Source: Bacillales bacterium (GTDB lineage Bacteria; Bacillota; Bacilli; Bacillales; DASSOY01). From it: a stretch of DNA of 32,224 bases. A program made the translations under genes and the position numbers. This document shows, one piece after another, positions 17,278 through 24,352 of the stretch. A model generated the notes under the pieces. The model made no database searches and had not been told where the DNA came from. It was given only the letters and a program-made list of their open reading frames with translations. The stretch covers positions 1 to 32,224 of the forward strand of contig DASSOY010000011.1 in NCBI GenBank assembly GCA_035700025.1, read 5' to 3'. Within the stretch, counting starts at the first letter, position 1. Each line of letters starts with the position of its first letter.

Positions 17278-17323
17278 GACGATTTCGCTCCTTATTTAAT
17301 CCAAATTTGACATGATCCCGCCG

Positions 17324-19312
17324 TCAAGCATCCGGTTCCGATGCCGGCGCACTTTCGATCACTGCAAGATTTTCATTGTCGAGAATGTTCGTTTCTTCGT
17401 CCAACCCGAAGGCGACGTTCGCTTCGATCCATTTCCTGCGCGGTTCCACTTTATCACCCATCAAAACGGAAACCCTTCGTTCCGCCCGCGCAACATCTTC
17501 GATGTTCACACGGATCAACGTGCGCGTTTCCGGATTCATCGTCGTTTCCCACAACTGGTCGGCGTTCATTTCCCCCAGACCTTTATACCGCTGAATCGTG
17601 TACCCGCGTCCGACTTTCCCGATCGCTTCCCGCAAGCCATGTTCGTCCCAAGCATACTCAACGACTTCCTTGCGCCCGCTCCCTCTTGACACTTTATAGA
17701 GCGGCGGCAGCGCAATGTACACCTTTCCTGCTTCAATCATCGGCTTCATGTAGCGGTAAAAAAAGGTGAGCAGCAGCACTTGGATATGAGCGCCGTCCGT
17801 ATCGGCATCCGTCATAATGACAATTTTGTCGTAATTAATGTCGGACAAGGTGAAGTCGGCACCGATTCCCGCGCCGATCGCGTGAATGATCGTGTTGATT
17901 TCCTCGTTTTTGAAAATGTCGGGCAGTTTCGCTTTTTCGGTATTGATCACTTTACCGCGAAGCGGCAACACAGCCTGAAACCGGCGGTCGCGCCCTTGCT
18001 TCGCTGATCCGCCCGCGGAATCCCCCTCGACAAGATACAGCTCGTTTTTCGCCGTATTGCGCGACGTCGCCGGCGTCAACTTGCCGCTCAAAAGCGAGTC
18101 CCGCCGCTTCCCTTTCTTTCCGGTACGCGCGTCTTCCCGCGCTTTTCGCGCCGCCTCACGCGCCTGAGCCGCCTTGATCGCTTTCTTGATCAACATCTCG
18201 CTCGTCTTCGGATTCTCGTTCAAGAAATACGTCAGCTGCTCCGAAACGACGGCATCCACGGCAGAACGCGCTTCGCTTGTCCCGAGTTTGCTCTTCGTCT
18301 GCCCTTCAAACTGCAGCTTGTCTTCCGGAATCCGCACGGAAACGACGCCGGTAAAACCCTCGCGGATGTCCGTCCCATCGAGATTCTTGTCTTTCTCCTT
18401 CAAAAATCCGGCTTTCCGCGCGTAATCGTTGAACGCTCTCGTGATGGCCGTCCTCGCGCCCGACTCATGCGTGCCGCCGTCGCGCGTTCGCACGTTATTG
18501 ACGAAAGACAGCACATTTTCCGAATAGCCGTCATTGTATTGAAAAGAAAATTCAACCTCAATTTCATTTTGATCGCCTTCAAATGCGACAACCGGATGAA
18601 AAATGTCCTTGTCTTCATTCAAATATTCGACAAACGCCTTAATGCCGGTATCATATTGAAAGGTATCTTTCCGATCCGTTCGTTGGTCGATGAGTTGAAT
18701 TTGAATGCCCTTCAACAAAAATGCCGCTTCACGCAATCGCTCACTCAAAATGTCGTATTGAAAATGGGTCGTGGAAAAAACTTCCGAATCCGGCTTGAAA
18801 CGAATCGTCGTTCCGCTGTCGCGCGCCGTACCGATTTTTTCAAGCGGCGTCACCGGTTTTCCGCCGTTTTCAAACCTTTGCCGGAAGACGCCTCCGTCCC
18901 TTCGAATCGTCACTTCGAGCCACTCCGACAATGCATTCACGACAGACGCGCCGACACCGTGCAACCCGCCGCTCGTTTTATAACCGCCGTCGGTTCCGAA
19001 CTTGCCTCCCGCATGGAGTACCGTAAAAATCACTTCGGTCGTCGGCCGACCCGTTCGGTGCATCCCTGTAGGCATGCCGCGGCCATTGTCGACAACCTCG
19101 ACACTGTTGTCTTTATGAAGTGTGACCTTAATCGAATGGCCGTATCCTGCAAGCGCCTCGTCAACCGCATTATCGACAATCTCGTACACGAGGTGGTGCA
19201 ATCCGCGGCTGTCCGTGCTGCCGATGTACATCCCCGGCCGCTTGCGCACCGCCTGAAGCCCTTCCAATACTTGAATTGCATCGTCGTTATACGCCGTTTT
19301 GCTCATTGTCAT
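17324..19312 (-). CDS. parE: DNA topoisomerase IV subunit B
   Basis: A 662-aa GHKL ATPase subunit. Motifs are YEIVDNAVDEALAGY, VVDNGRGMPTG, GGLHGVGASVVNALS, and the TOPRIM parts LVEGDSAGGSA and IMTDADTDGAHI. The QRYKGLGEMNADQLWETTM block, shared by the B subunits GyrB and ParE, is present. Two in-frame ATGs, at 19312 and 19306, both have plausible ribosome binding sites (AAAGGGG and GGGAG), so the start is uncertain by two codons. Its own promoter with extended -10 lies upstream. The 256-bp region before it holds no gene that I can support; plsY, a common neighbour, is absent. Confidence 0.96.
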   Translation of the reverse strand: MTMSKTAYNDDAIQVLEGLQAVRKRPGMYIGSTDSRGLHHLVYEIVDNAVDEALAGYGHSIKVTLHKDNSVEVVDNGRGMPTGMHRTGRPTTEVIFTVLHAGGKFGTDGGYKTSGGLHGVGASVVNALSEWLEVTIRRDGGVFRQRFENGGKPVTPLEKIGTARDSGTTIRFKPDSEVFSTTHFQYDILSERLREAAFLLKGIQIQLIDQRTDRKDTFQYDTGIKAFVEYLNEDKDIFHPVVAFEGDQNEIEVEFSFQYNDGYSENVLSFVNNVRTRDGGTHESGARTAITRAFNDYARKAGFLKEKDKNLDGTDIREGFTGVVSVRIPEDKLQFEGQTKSKLGTSEARSAVDAVVSEQLTYFLNENPKTSEMLIKKAIKAAQAREAARKAREDARTGKKGKRRDSLLSGKLTPATSRNTAKNELYLVEGDSAGGSAKQGRDRRFQAVLPLRGKVINTEKAKLPDIFKNEEINTIIHAIGAGIGADFTLSDINYDKIVIMTDADTDGAHIQVLLLTFFYRYMKPMIEAGKVYIALPPLYKVSRGSGRKEVVEYAWDEHGLREAIGKVGRGYTIQRYKGLGEMNADQLWETTMNPETRTLIRVNIEDVARAERRVSVLMGDKVEPRRKWIEANVAFGLDEETNILDNENLAVIESAPASEPDA

Positions 19313-19386
19313 CTCCCGACCCCTTTCATTTCCCCCAACAAATGCCGCTTACCCCATTTTTCCTATGTAAATTTGCTCTTATTGCT

Positions 19387-19414
19387 ATTATACCAGAACG
19401 CTTGTTTCCAACAA
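19387..19414 (-). promoter_or_regulatory. Sigma-A promoter of parE-parC
   Basis: On the minus strand, -35 TTGTTG (19414-19409), a 16-nt spacer, then TGG-TATAAT (-10 at 19392-19387) with an extended TGn element. Transcription would start near 19380, leaving a leader of about 70 nt. Confidence 0.7.
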
Positions 19415-19560
19415 AAATATCGACCGCTTTCTCGTCAACGTGTCATTAGGTTTTCGCAAAGGAAAGGAGATTCATTCATATAAAAGGAACATTTTCACCT
19501 GTGACACCCGGTCGTCCCGCTCGCGTTCGCTTCTATCAGTTTACTACACCTTCGCCAAAG

Positions 19561-19586
19561 AGAAAACCTCATCCGTGAGGATGAGG
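19561..19586 (-). terminator. Terminator overlapping the 3' end of yneT
   Basis: The 8-bp stem CCTCATCC / GGATGAGG with a 4-nt loop is followed on the minus strand by TTTTCTCTTT. The stem encodes the last residues (PHPHG) and the TGA stop of yneT. Confidence 0.85.
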
Positions 19587-20003
19587 CGAAGCGCCGGTCA
19601 TTGAATGTTCGACTTTGATACAGCGATCCATGATCACTTTCACGCCGTTTGCTTTTAAATAGTCATACGCTTCTTCATGAGTGACACCGGGTTGTGCCCA
19701 AAATACGTCGGCACCGATCTTCACCGTTTGAGCGGCGAGGTCGGGCAAATGTTCACTTCTGCGAAACACATTGACGATATCGACATGACCCTCGATCGCT
19801 TCCAATGAATCGACGGCTTGGATGCCGAGAGTTGCATCGATATTCGGATTCACTGGAATGATTTCGTAACCGGCCGCTTTCATCGCTTTTGCGACTCCGT
19901 AAGACGATCTTTCCGGCTGGTCGGAGAGTCCAACGACGGCAATTCGCCGGTTGTTGCTCAAGATTCTTTTCAGTTCATCTCGATCCGGGTTCTCAATTGC
20001 CAT
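19569..20003 (-). CDS. yneT: CoA-binding domain protein (YneT/YccU family)
   Basis: A 144-aa single Rossmann CoA-binding domain like that at the N-terminus of succinyl-CoA synthetase alpha: IAVVGLSDQPERSSYGVAKA, YEIIPVNPN, DIVNVFRRSEH, FWAQPGV and a final MDRCIKVEH. These small proteins bind CoA or acyl-CoA, but their cellular role is not settled. In Bacillus, yneT lies near parE/parC, so the synteny is conserved. It starts 20 nt after the ypwA stop, so it is likely transcribed with ypwA rather than with parE. GGAGG precedes the ATG. Confidence 0.88.
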   Translation of the reverse strand: MAIENPDRDELKRILSNNRRIAVVGLSDQPERSSYGVAKAMKAAGYEIIPVNPNIDATLGIQAVDSLEAIEGHVDIVNVFRRSEHLPDLAAQTVKIGADVFWAQPGVTHEEAYDYLKANGVKVIMDRCIKVEHSMTGASPHPHG

Positions 20004-20023
20004 AAACGACCTCCTCCAAGCGA

Positions 20024-21535
20024 TTATCTCGTTGCAGTTAAGCGATACACGTCTTTGTATTTCGTTTCAAGATATTCAATCAAATACTTTGCGTTCAATC
20101 CTTCGCCGGTAACGTCTTGTAAAATTTCGATTGGCTGTTTCAGCTTGCCGTATTGGTGAACATTCTTCGTTAACCATTGTTTTACTGGCATCAACTCGCC
20201 GTTACGAAGCAATTCATCAAAGTTCGGCAAATCTTTAAGCATCGCGTGTTTGATTTGCGCGGCATACATATACCCTAACGCGTAAGACGGAAAATAACCA
20301 AAATCCCCGCCGGACCAATGCACGTCCTGCAGCACGCCTTCGGCGTCGTTTTTCGGCTGAATGCCGACGTATTCTTTCATCTTTTCGTTCCAAATTCCCG
20401 GCAAATCCTTCACTTCGATCGTACCGTTGATCAATCCTTTTTCGATTTCATAACGCACCATAATATGAAGCGGATACGTCATTTCATCCGCTTCAATGCG
20501 AATCAAAGATGGACCTGCGACGTTGATCGCGCGATAAAAATCATCCAGGGCGATGCCGTCGAATTGTCCGCTGGCAAAGGATTTCAACGTTGGATACTGA
20601 CGCTCCCAAAACGAACGATGCCGACCGACGAAGTTTTCCCAAAACAACGACTGTGATTCATGGATGCCCATTGAGGCGCCGTCACGTAACGGCGTGCCTT
20701 GCAAATCCGCAGAAATGTTTTGTTCGTAAAGCGCATGTCCGCCTTCATGAATCGTTCCGAACACGGCTGTACGGAAATCCTTCTCATCATAACGCGTCGT
20801 TACGCGAACGTCACCGAAATTGATCCCCGTACAAAACGGATGTACCGTCTCATCCAGCCGTCCCGCTTTGAAATCATAGCCCATTTCTTTCAAAATTTCG
20901 AGACTAAACGCCCGTTGTTTAGCGGCTGGGAATCGTTCGAACAGAAAATCCTTTTTTGGCTGGTCCCTCGCTTCCGATACGGCTTTCACCAATGGTACAA
21001 TATGTTCTCGAACTTGAGCGAACACTCGATCAATGACGTCGACCGTAACCCCCGGTTCATACAAATCAAGCAACGGGTTGTAAGGATTGCCTTCATATCC
21101 CCAATAATCAACAAAACGTTTCTTGAAATCGACAATTTTCTCAAGATACGGTTGGAACATCGCAAAGTCGGACTTCGCCCTGGCTTCCTCCCAAACACTT
21201 TCCGCTTTTGATTGCAGCACGACAAACGCTCGATATTCTTTTACCGGAATTTTCGAGTTTCTTTCATACTCTTTCCGGCTTTCCTCGACCGACCTTTTCG
21301 TCTTTTCCGACAGTTGGCCGCCGTTTTCGGACAACGCATCTATGTATCCCTTCATTTCCTCGGAAACCGACATTTGGAAAACATCTTCCGACAATTGCCC
21401 GATCACTTCCGAACGCTGTTCGACGCCTTTCTTCGGCGCACCGGTGCGCAAATCCCATTGCATCAAGGCAAGAGCCTCGTTGTACGCCGTCATTTTTTTT
21501 AAATAGTCGAGAAATTTTGCTTCGATTTCATTCAT
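20024..21535 (-). CDS. ypwA: Thermostable carboxypeptidase 1 (M32, Taq/YpwA type)
   Basis: The 503-aa length is standard for the family. The zinc motif H263-E-G-G-H267 is followed by the third ligand region IHESQSLFWE (H292-E-S). The family motif D242-V-R-V-T246 is also present, along with GSP-like loops. M32 enzymes are cytoplasmic, metal-dependent carboxypeptidases of broad specificity. GGAGGAATAAGG precedes the ATG. Upstream is a promoter whose 18-nt spacer is filled by a 14-bp palindrome. It probably forms an operon with yneT. Confidence 0.93.
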   Translation of the reverse strand: MNEIEAKFLDYLKKMTAYNEALALMQWDLRTGAPKKGVEQRSEVIGQLSEDVFQMSVSEEMKGYIDALSENGGQLSEKTKRSVEESRKEYERNSKIPVKEYRAFVVLQSKAESVWEEARAKSDFAMFQPYLEKIVDFKKRFVDYWGYEGNPYNPLLDLYEPGVTVDVIDRVFAQVREHIVPLVKAVSEARDQPKKDFLFERFPAAKQRAFSLEILKEMGYDFKAGRLDETVHPFCTGINFGDVRVTTRYDEKDFRTAVFGTIHEGGHALYEQNISADLQGTPLRDGASMGIHESQSLFWENFVGRHRSFWERQYPTLKSFASGQFDGIALDDFYRAINVAGPSLIRIEADEMTYPLHIMVRYEIEKGLINGTIEVKDLPGIWNEKMKEYVGIQPKNDAEGVLQDVHWSGGDFGYFPSYALGYMYAAQIKHAMLKDLPNFDELLRNGELMPVKQWLTKNVHQYGKLKQPIEILQDVTGEGLNAKYLIEYLETKYKDVYRLTATR

Positions 21536-21555
21536 CCTTATTCCTCCTTTCCTTC

Positions 21556-21585
21556 ATTTTACACGAAATACGTTTCGAGACTCAA
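21556..21585 (-). promoter_or_regulatory. Promoter of ypwA with palindromic spacer
   Basis: On the minus strand, -35 TTGAGT (21585-21580), an 18-nt spacer and -10 TAAAAT (21561-21556). The spacer contains CGAAATACGTTTCG (21564-21577), with 5-bp arms CGAAA/TTTCG around a 4-bp centre. That position suits a repressor site. It differs from the LexA consensus in both half-sites. Confidence 0.5.
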
Positions 21586-21624
21586 AATATAATGGCCGAA
21601 ATGTTCTCCGCTTACACTCGCCAA

Positions 21625-21843
21625 TTAAGAATGGACGGCATTTCGTTGCTGCTGTGCGCCGCGCTTGTAAATTTGCGACCCGTTTTCGTAATGTTCCCTC
21701 CAACGCGCATTTTCTTCGCGAACGCGATCATGTTCCCGTTTTAATTTCTGCATTTCTTGCAAAAGCGCCGACATCACGGATTGATTCATTTCAATCGTTT
21801 TCTCGAGCCGTTCCGTCAATTTTTGAAATTCTTGATCGTTCAT
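21625..21843 (-). CDS. Small coiled-coil protein (72 aa)
   Basis: A 72-aa hydrophilic protein rich in Glu, Gln, Lys and Arg. Heptad-like hydrophobic spacing through residues 5-50 (FQKLTERLEKTIEMNQSVMS, then ALLQEMQKLKREHDRV) predicts one long helix, probably an oligomeric coiled coil. It has no signal peptide, membrane segment or cysteines. AAGGAGG lies 8 nt before the ATG, so translation is well supported. I do not recognise a family. It lies between rnpB and ypwA, 89 nt before ypwA. Confidence 0.7.
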   Translation of the reverse strand: MNDQEFQKLTERLEKTIEMNQSVMSALLQEMQKLKREHDRVREENARWREHYENGSQIYKRGAQQQRNAVHS

Positions 21844-22023
21844 CGTCGGGTCCTCCTTGAAATAAAATTCCCTGTCCGAGCATGATTGACCTTCAGGTCG
21901 ATCGGATATTCACTATAGCCTTCGCACAAAATGAACGATTTGTTTCCATCCGCGATCAGAAACTTACTCAAGACAACCAAAGACCTGCCGGCGCTAAAAA
22001 GCATCCAGCAAGTCTTTGAAATA

Positions 22024-22044
22024 GAAAAAGCCCCGTTAAGGGCC
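22024..22044 (-). terminator. Terminator of rnpB
   Basis: On the minus strand GCCC, loop TTAACG and GGGC are followed by TTTTTCT, immediately after the P1 3' strand of the RNase P RNA. The stem is short but well placed. About 200 bp between here and the small coiled-coil gene hold no gene that I can support. Confidence 0.65.
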
Positions 22045-22045
22045 T

Positions 22046-22464
22046 GTGCGGTTGACAACGTTTCATAAGCCATGTTCTGTTCCAATGTACTGCCAACGGC
22101 GCCAACCTCGTACATTGGCGGTAATCATCTATCTGCGGCCGCCTTGCAGCCGCCCTTCTCTCCGTTCAATTCCATTGAGAAGGTTCCCCTACCATTATTT
22201 GGGTTTCTCGCTCGCGGGGTTTACCTCGTTCCACTTTCACGGTTTCCCATGAAACTTCGTCACTGTGGCACTTTCAAGGGACGGGCGCCATATCCGCTGG
22301 ACTTAGGCGCTTTCCCTGCCGTTAGCCCGGCATACGCCGAACTACCCTGACTTATCGTTTCGTCAGGCACGAACACTACGGTCGTCGCAGACCGTGCGAG
22401 CATGGACTTTCCTCTACATTCATGATAAATGCAGCGATTACCCCGCGTCGTCAACCGTTCCACC
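22046..22464 (-). ncRNA. rnpB: RNase P RNA, Bacillus type B
   Basis: The minus strand contains the conserved RNase P core in order: GTAATCGCTGCA, AGAGGAAAGTCCATGCTCGC, GTAGTGTTCGTGCCT, AACGGCAGGGAAA, CTTGAAAGTGCCACAGTGAC, AGTGGAACG-GGTAAACCCC, GCGAGCGAGAAACCCAAAT, GGTAGGGGAACCTTCT, AGATAGATGATTACCGCC, and near the 3' end GGAACAGAACATGGCTTA. The ends are set by the P1 helix, CGGTTGAC (22457-22450) pairing with GTCAACCG (22056-22049). The layout is that of B. subtilis (type B). The ends are approximate to a few nt. It has its own promoter and terminator and lies next to gpsB, as in B. subtilis. Confidence 0.97.
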
Positions 22465-22470
22465 TTATTC

Positions 22471-22498
22471 ATTATACTACATTTCGAGTGAAAATCAA
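22471..22498 (-). promoter_or_regulatory. rnpB: rnpB promoter
   Basis: -35 TTGATT (22498-22493), a 16-nt spacer and a perfect -10 TATAAT (22476-22471) give a start near 22464. The 22-bp repeat copy touches the upstream edge of the -35. Confidence 0.8.
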
Positions 22499-22519
22499 AG
22501 TACGGTACGTGAAATTTCA
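22498..22519 (+). repeat. 22-bp exact direct repeat, copy 2 (between gpsB and the rnpB promoter)
   Basis: Identical to 667-688 in sequence and orientation. This copy covers the gpsB stop codon and abuts the rnpB -35 element, so it is mostly intergenic here but coding in the other copy. Confidence 0.85.
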
Positions 22520-22825
22520 ATCGTACAATTTGCTGCCGAATACGTGTTTTTCCAGATTGGACAGACGCTTTAAAATATCGTAATTCGTATTGCCATTGCT
22601 TGATGAAGTTTGTTTGCGCTGACTTTGCAGCCTTTCGATCTCGCGTCTTAATTTCTGGTTCTCTTGATGGATTTGATCGAGACGATGTTCAAAAGACTCG
22701 TAATCCTTGATTATGTAATCGAGATATTTGTCTACATCGTCCTTGTCATAACCGCGTAAGCCTGATTTGAAATCTTTTTCCAAAATGTCTTTTGCCGTCA
22801 AGCGAATTTTATACTCATTATCCAA
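22517..22825 (-). CDS. gpsB: Cell division regulator GpsB
   Basis: 102 aa from the TTG start at 22825. The N-terminal DivIVA-like domain reads [20 protein letters not shown], then [17 protein letters not shown], followed by a coiled coil. The C-terminal trimerisation end [20 protein letters not shown] is essentially identical in pattern to B. subtilis GpsB. GpsB shuttles between septum and side wall and docks penicillin-binding proteins. I prefer TTG 22825 because GGGGGGA lies 7 nt upstream and the protein then has family length. The longer in-frame start at 22864 has no ribosome binding site. The gpsB-rnpB order is conserved in Bacillus. Confidence 0.94.
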   Translation of the reverse strand: MDNEYKIRLTAKDILEKDFKSGLRGYDKDDVDKYLDYIIKDYESFEHRLDQIHQENQKLRREIERLQSQRKQTSSSNGNTNYDILKRLSNLEKHVFGSKLYD

Positions 22826-22912
22826 GCCGATTCCCCCCAACTTTTTGTATTTTTGCATGCTCAAACGATAGTTGTCAAACGACGAAGTTGTCCAATTCGA
22901 CTGCCTTCATTA

Positions 22913-22987
22913 TCAACTTATGCCGCTTAATACGTAAAATGTCAAACCGATCATGACGAAAAACATCAGTACCAACAAACGATTCAT
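22913..22987 (-). CDS. Possible 24-aa membrane peptide in the gpsB leader
   Basis: The minus strand encodes MNRLLVLMFFVMIGLTFYVL then SGIS and a TGA stop: one hydrophobic helix after a single Arg. It lies between a good promoter (23033-23060) and gpsB, 87 nt before the latter. AAGGGG is present upstream of the ATG, at about 10-14 nt, which is somewhat long. Too short for normal gene calling. It may be a real small membrane protein or a leader ORF; conservation would decide. Confidence 0.4.
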   Translation of the reverse strand: MNRLLVLMFFVMIGLTFYVLSGIS

Positions 22988-23032
22988 GTTCCCATTGCCC
23001 CTTGCTTACGATTCTTGAGATGTTCTATTTCT

Positions 23033-23060
23033 ATTGTACGGAAAATATGACAAAGCTCAA
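23033..23060 (-). promoter_or_regulatory. Promoter for the small-peptide ORF and gpsB
   Basis: -35 TTGAGC (23060-23055), a 16-nt spacer and -10 TACAAT (23038-23033). The start would be near 23026, giving a leader of about 200 nt before gpsB. Confidence 0.6.
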
Positions 23061-23090
23061 TGGGAAATTCGTTTAAATCCGACATTTTTT

Positions 23091-24335
23091 TCACAACGAA
23101 TCGATTTTCTTTTCCAATCTGGCGATTCTTTTCACAATCGCATCCACATCATTACATGCCCCGGCCGCCTTAATGAAACGGTCTCGTCCTTTCTTGATGC
23201 TCCGCGCGGCTTTTGCACAGTGCAGCGCTTTTTCAAAATCTTTTTGTTGATGCTCGTAAACTTTCGCCATCTCAATCCAAACGTCCGAGTCATCAATTTT
23301 GCCGGTTTCGGTCAACCTTTCCCAAATCATCATCGCTTCAGCATAGTTTTGCTGTTTCTTATAAATGGTTGCCAATTGTTTCTGAGCAAGTACGGCCACA
23401 CGCGAGTCCCTGCCTGCCACATCGAGAAAACATTGTGCCGCTTCCTCCCACTGACCGAGATACAAATACCAACGCCCGACCTCATAACGTTCGCGCGCCG
23501 TCGCCTCTTTTGGAGACAATATTACCCGCGTTAAATGAATATATAACGTGATCAGCGACAAAATATCATATTCGTTATGCTCGAGCACCCCTTTGACGAT
23601 GTTTGGATCCTGCTGTTTCACATACTCAAAGTAATAAATCGGCACAAGATGACCCGGCGTATCCCCAACCCTTTGAAATTGTAAAATTTCATCCTCAACC
23701 ACCGCGAGCCTTGTCGATTCAAGCGTGTGGCGCCAAAGACGCCGCGAGGCATGAAGCAAATCAAAATGCCCGAATGGCGGCAATTTCGGCACCGCATCGC
23801 GCAAAAACGTGTGGCGGGTTTTCACTTGCGGCCAGTCGAACGCCTTGCCGTTGTAGGTAACAAGATGTTTCAAGTCTTTCACTTCAGATAAAAAAACTTG
23901 ATATAAAGCGACCTCGTCGGCCGGCGACGGCAAAAAATATTGCGTCACGACAACGCGGTCCACTTGGACGCGTCCGCAGCCAATGAGAAAAATCGTGTTG
24001 CCGGCGCCGCCGCCAAGACCTGTCGTTTCCGTATCGAAAAACAACAAGTCTTCCGGCGCGAGACCGGCGCTTGAGAGCGGATGGCTCTCATTCGCCTGCC
24101 ACGCGCCGACAGCGCCTGTCAGCTCGCCGAACGCATAGCGGCCGTGATGCGCATCAAGAGGATACGTCACGGTCCGCACCCAGGCGCGCTGTCCTTCAAA
24201 GTCAAACGGCCGCGCGCCGAGTGCCGCCCACTTTTCTTCCGATGGACTTGCTTTCGGCTGAATTTCCGGCTTTTCTTCCCGCTTTTCCAGCGCGAGTTCC
24301 TTGCGGAAACGCGACAATTTATCTTTCAAGGACAT
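23091..24335 (-). CDS. mrfB: Exonuclease MrfB (YprB), mitomycin repair factor
   Basis: 414 aa from ATG 24335, which has GGAGGGTG upstream and gives the B. subtilis YprB length; the longer reading frame upstream overlaps mrfA. An RNase H-fold DEDDh exonuclease domain shows FFDTETTGL (D101, E103), TYNGKAFDWP (D167) and EHNEYDILSL (H253, D257). The C-terminal third (about 280-400) contains TPR-like helices (YLYLGQWEEAAQCFLDVAGR, EKALHCAKAA). In B. subtilis, MrfB is a metal-dependent exonuclease acting with the MrfA helicase in excision of mitomycin adducts, independent of UvrABC. It starts 17 nt after mrfA, in one operon. Confidence 0.93.
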   Translation of the reverse strand: MSLKDKLSRFRKELALEKREEKPEIQPKASPSEEKWAALGARPFDFEGQRAWVRTVTYPLDAHHGRYAFGELTGAVGAWQANESHPLSSAGLAPEDLLFFDTETTGLGGGAGNTIFLIGCGRVQVDRVVVTQYFLPSPADEVALYQVFLSEVKDLKHLVTYNGKAFDWPQVKTRHTFLRDAVPKLPPFGHFDLLHASRRLWRHTLESTRLAVVEDEILQFQRVGDTPGHLVPIYYFEYVKQQDPNIVKGVLEHNEYDILSLITLYIHLTRVILSPKEATARERYEVGRWYLYLGQWEEAAQCFLDVAGRDSRVAVLAQKQLATIYKKQQNYAEAMMIWERLTETGKIDDSDVWIEMAKVYEHQQKDFEKALHCAKAARSIKKGRDRFIKAAGACNDVDAIVKRIARLEKKIDSL

Positions 24336-24352
24336 AGCGCACCCTCCTTCCT

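Noticed and set aside
19415-19560. Small gene between parE and yneT
   Set aside because: A plus-strand GGAAAGGAG is not followed by a start codon in range, and minus-strand frames are only a few codons long.
21564-21577. LexA box at ypwA
   Set aside because: Both half-sites depart from the GAAC/GTTC core, unlike the mrfA site, which departs at one base only.
21840-22115. 91-aa minus-strand ORF overlapping rnpB
   Set aside because: Its first half is the 3' part of the RNase P RNA, it has no ribosome binding site, and the remainder has no recognisable features.
667-22519. The two 22-bp repeats as attL/attR of an integrated element
   Set aside because: The interval contains core genes (parE, parC, tnrA, amt, rnpB) and no integrase, recombinase or phage gene.
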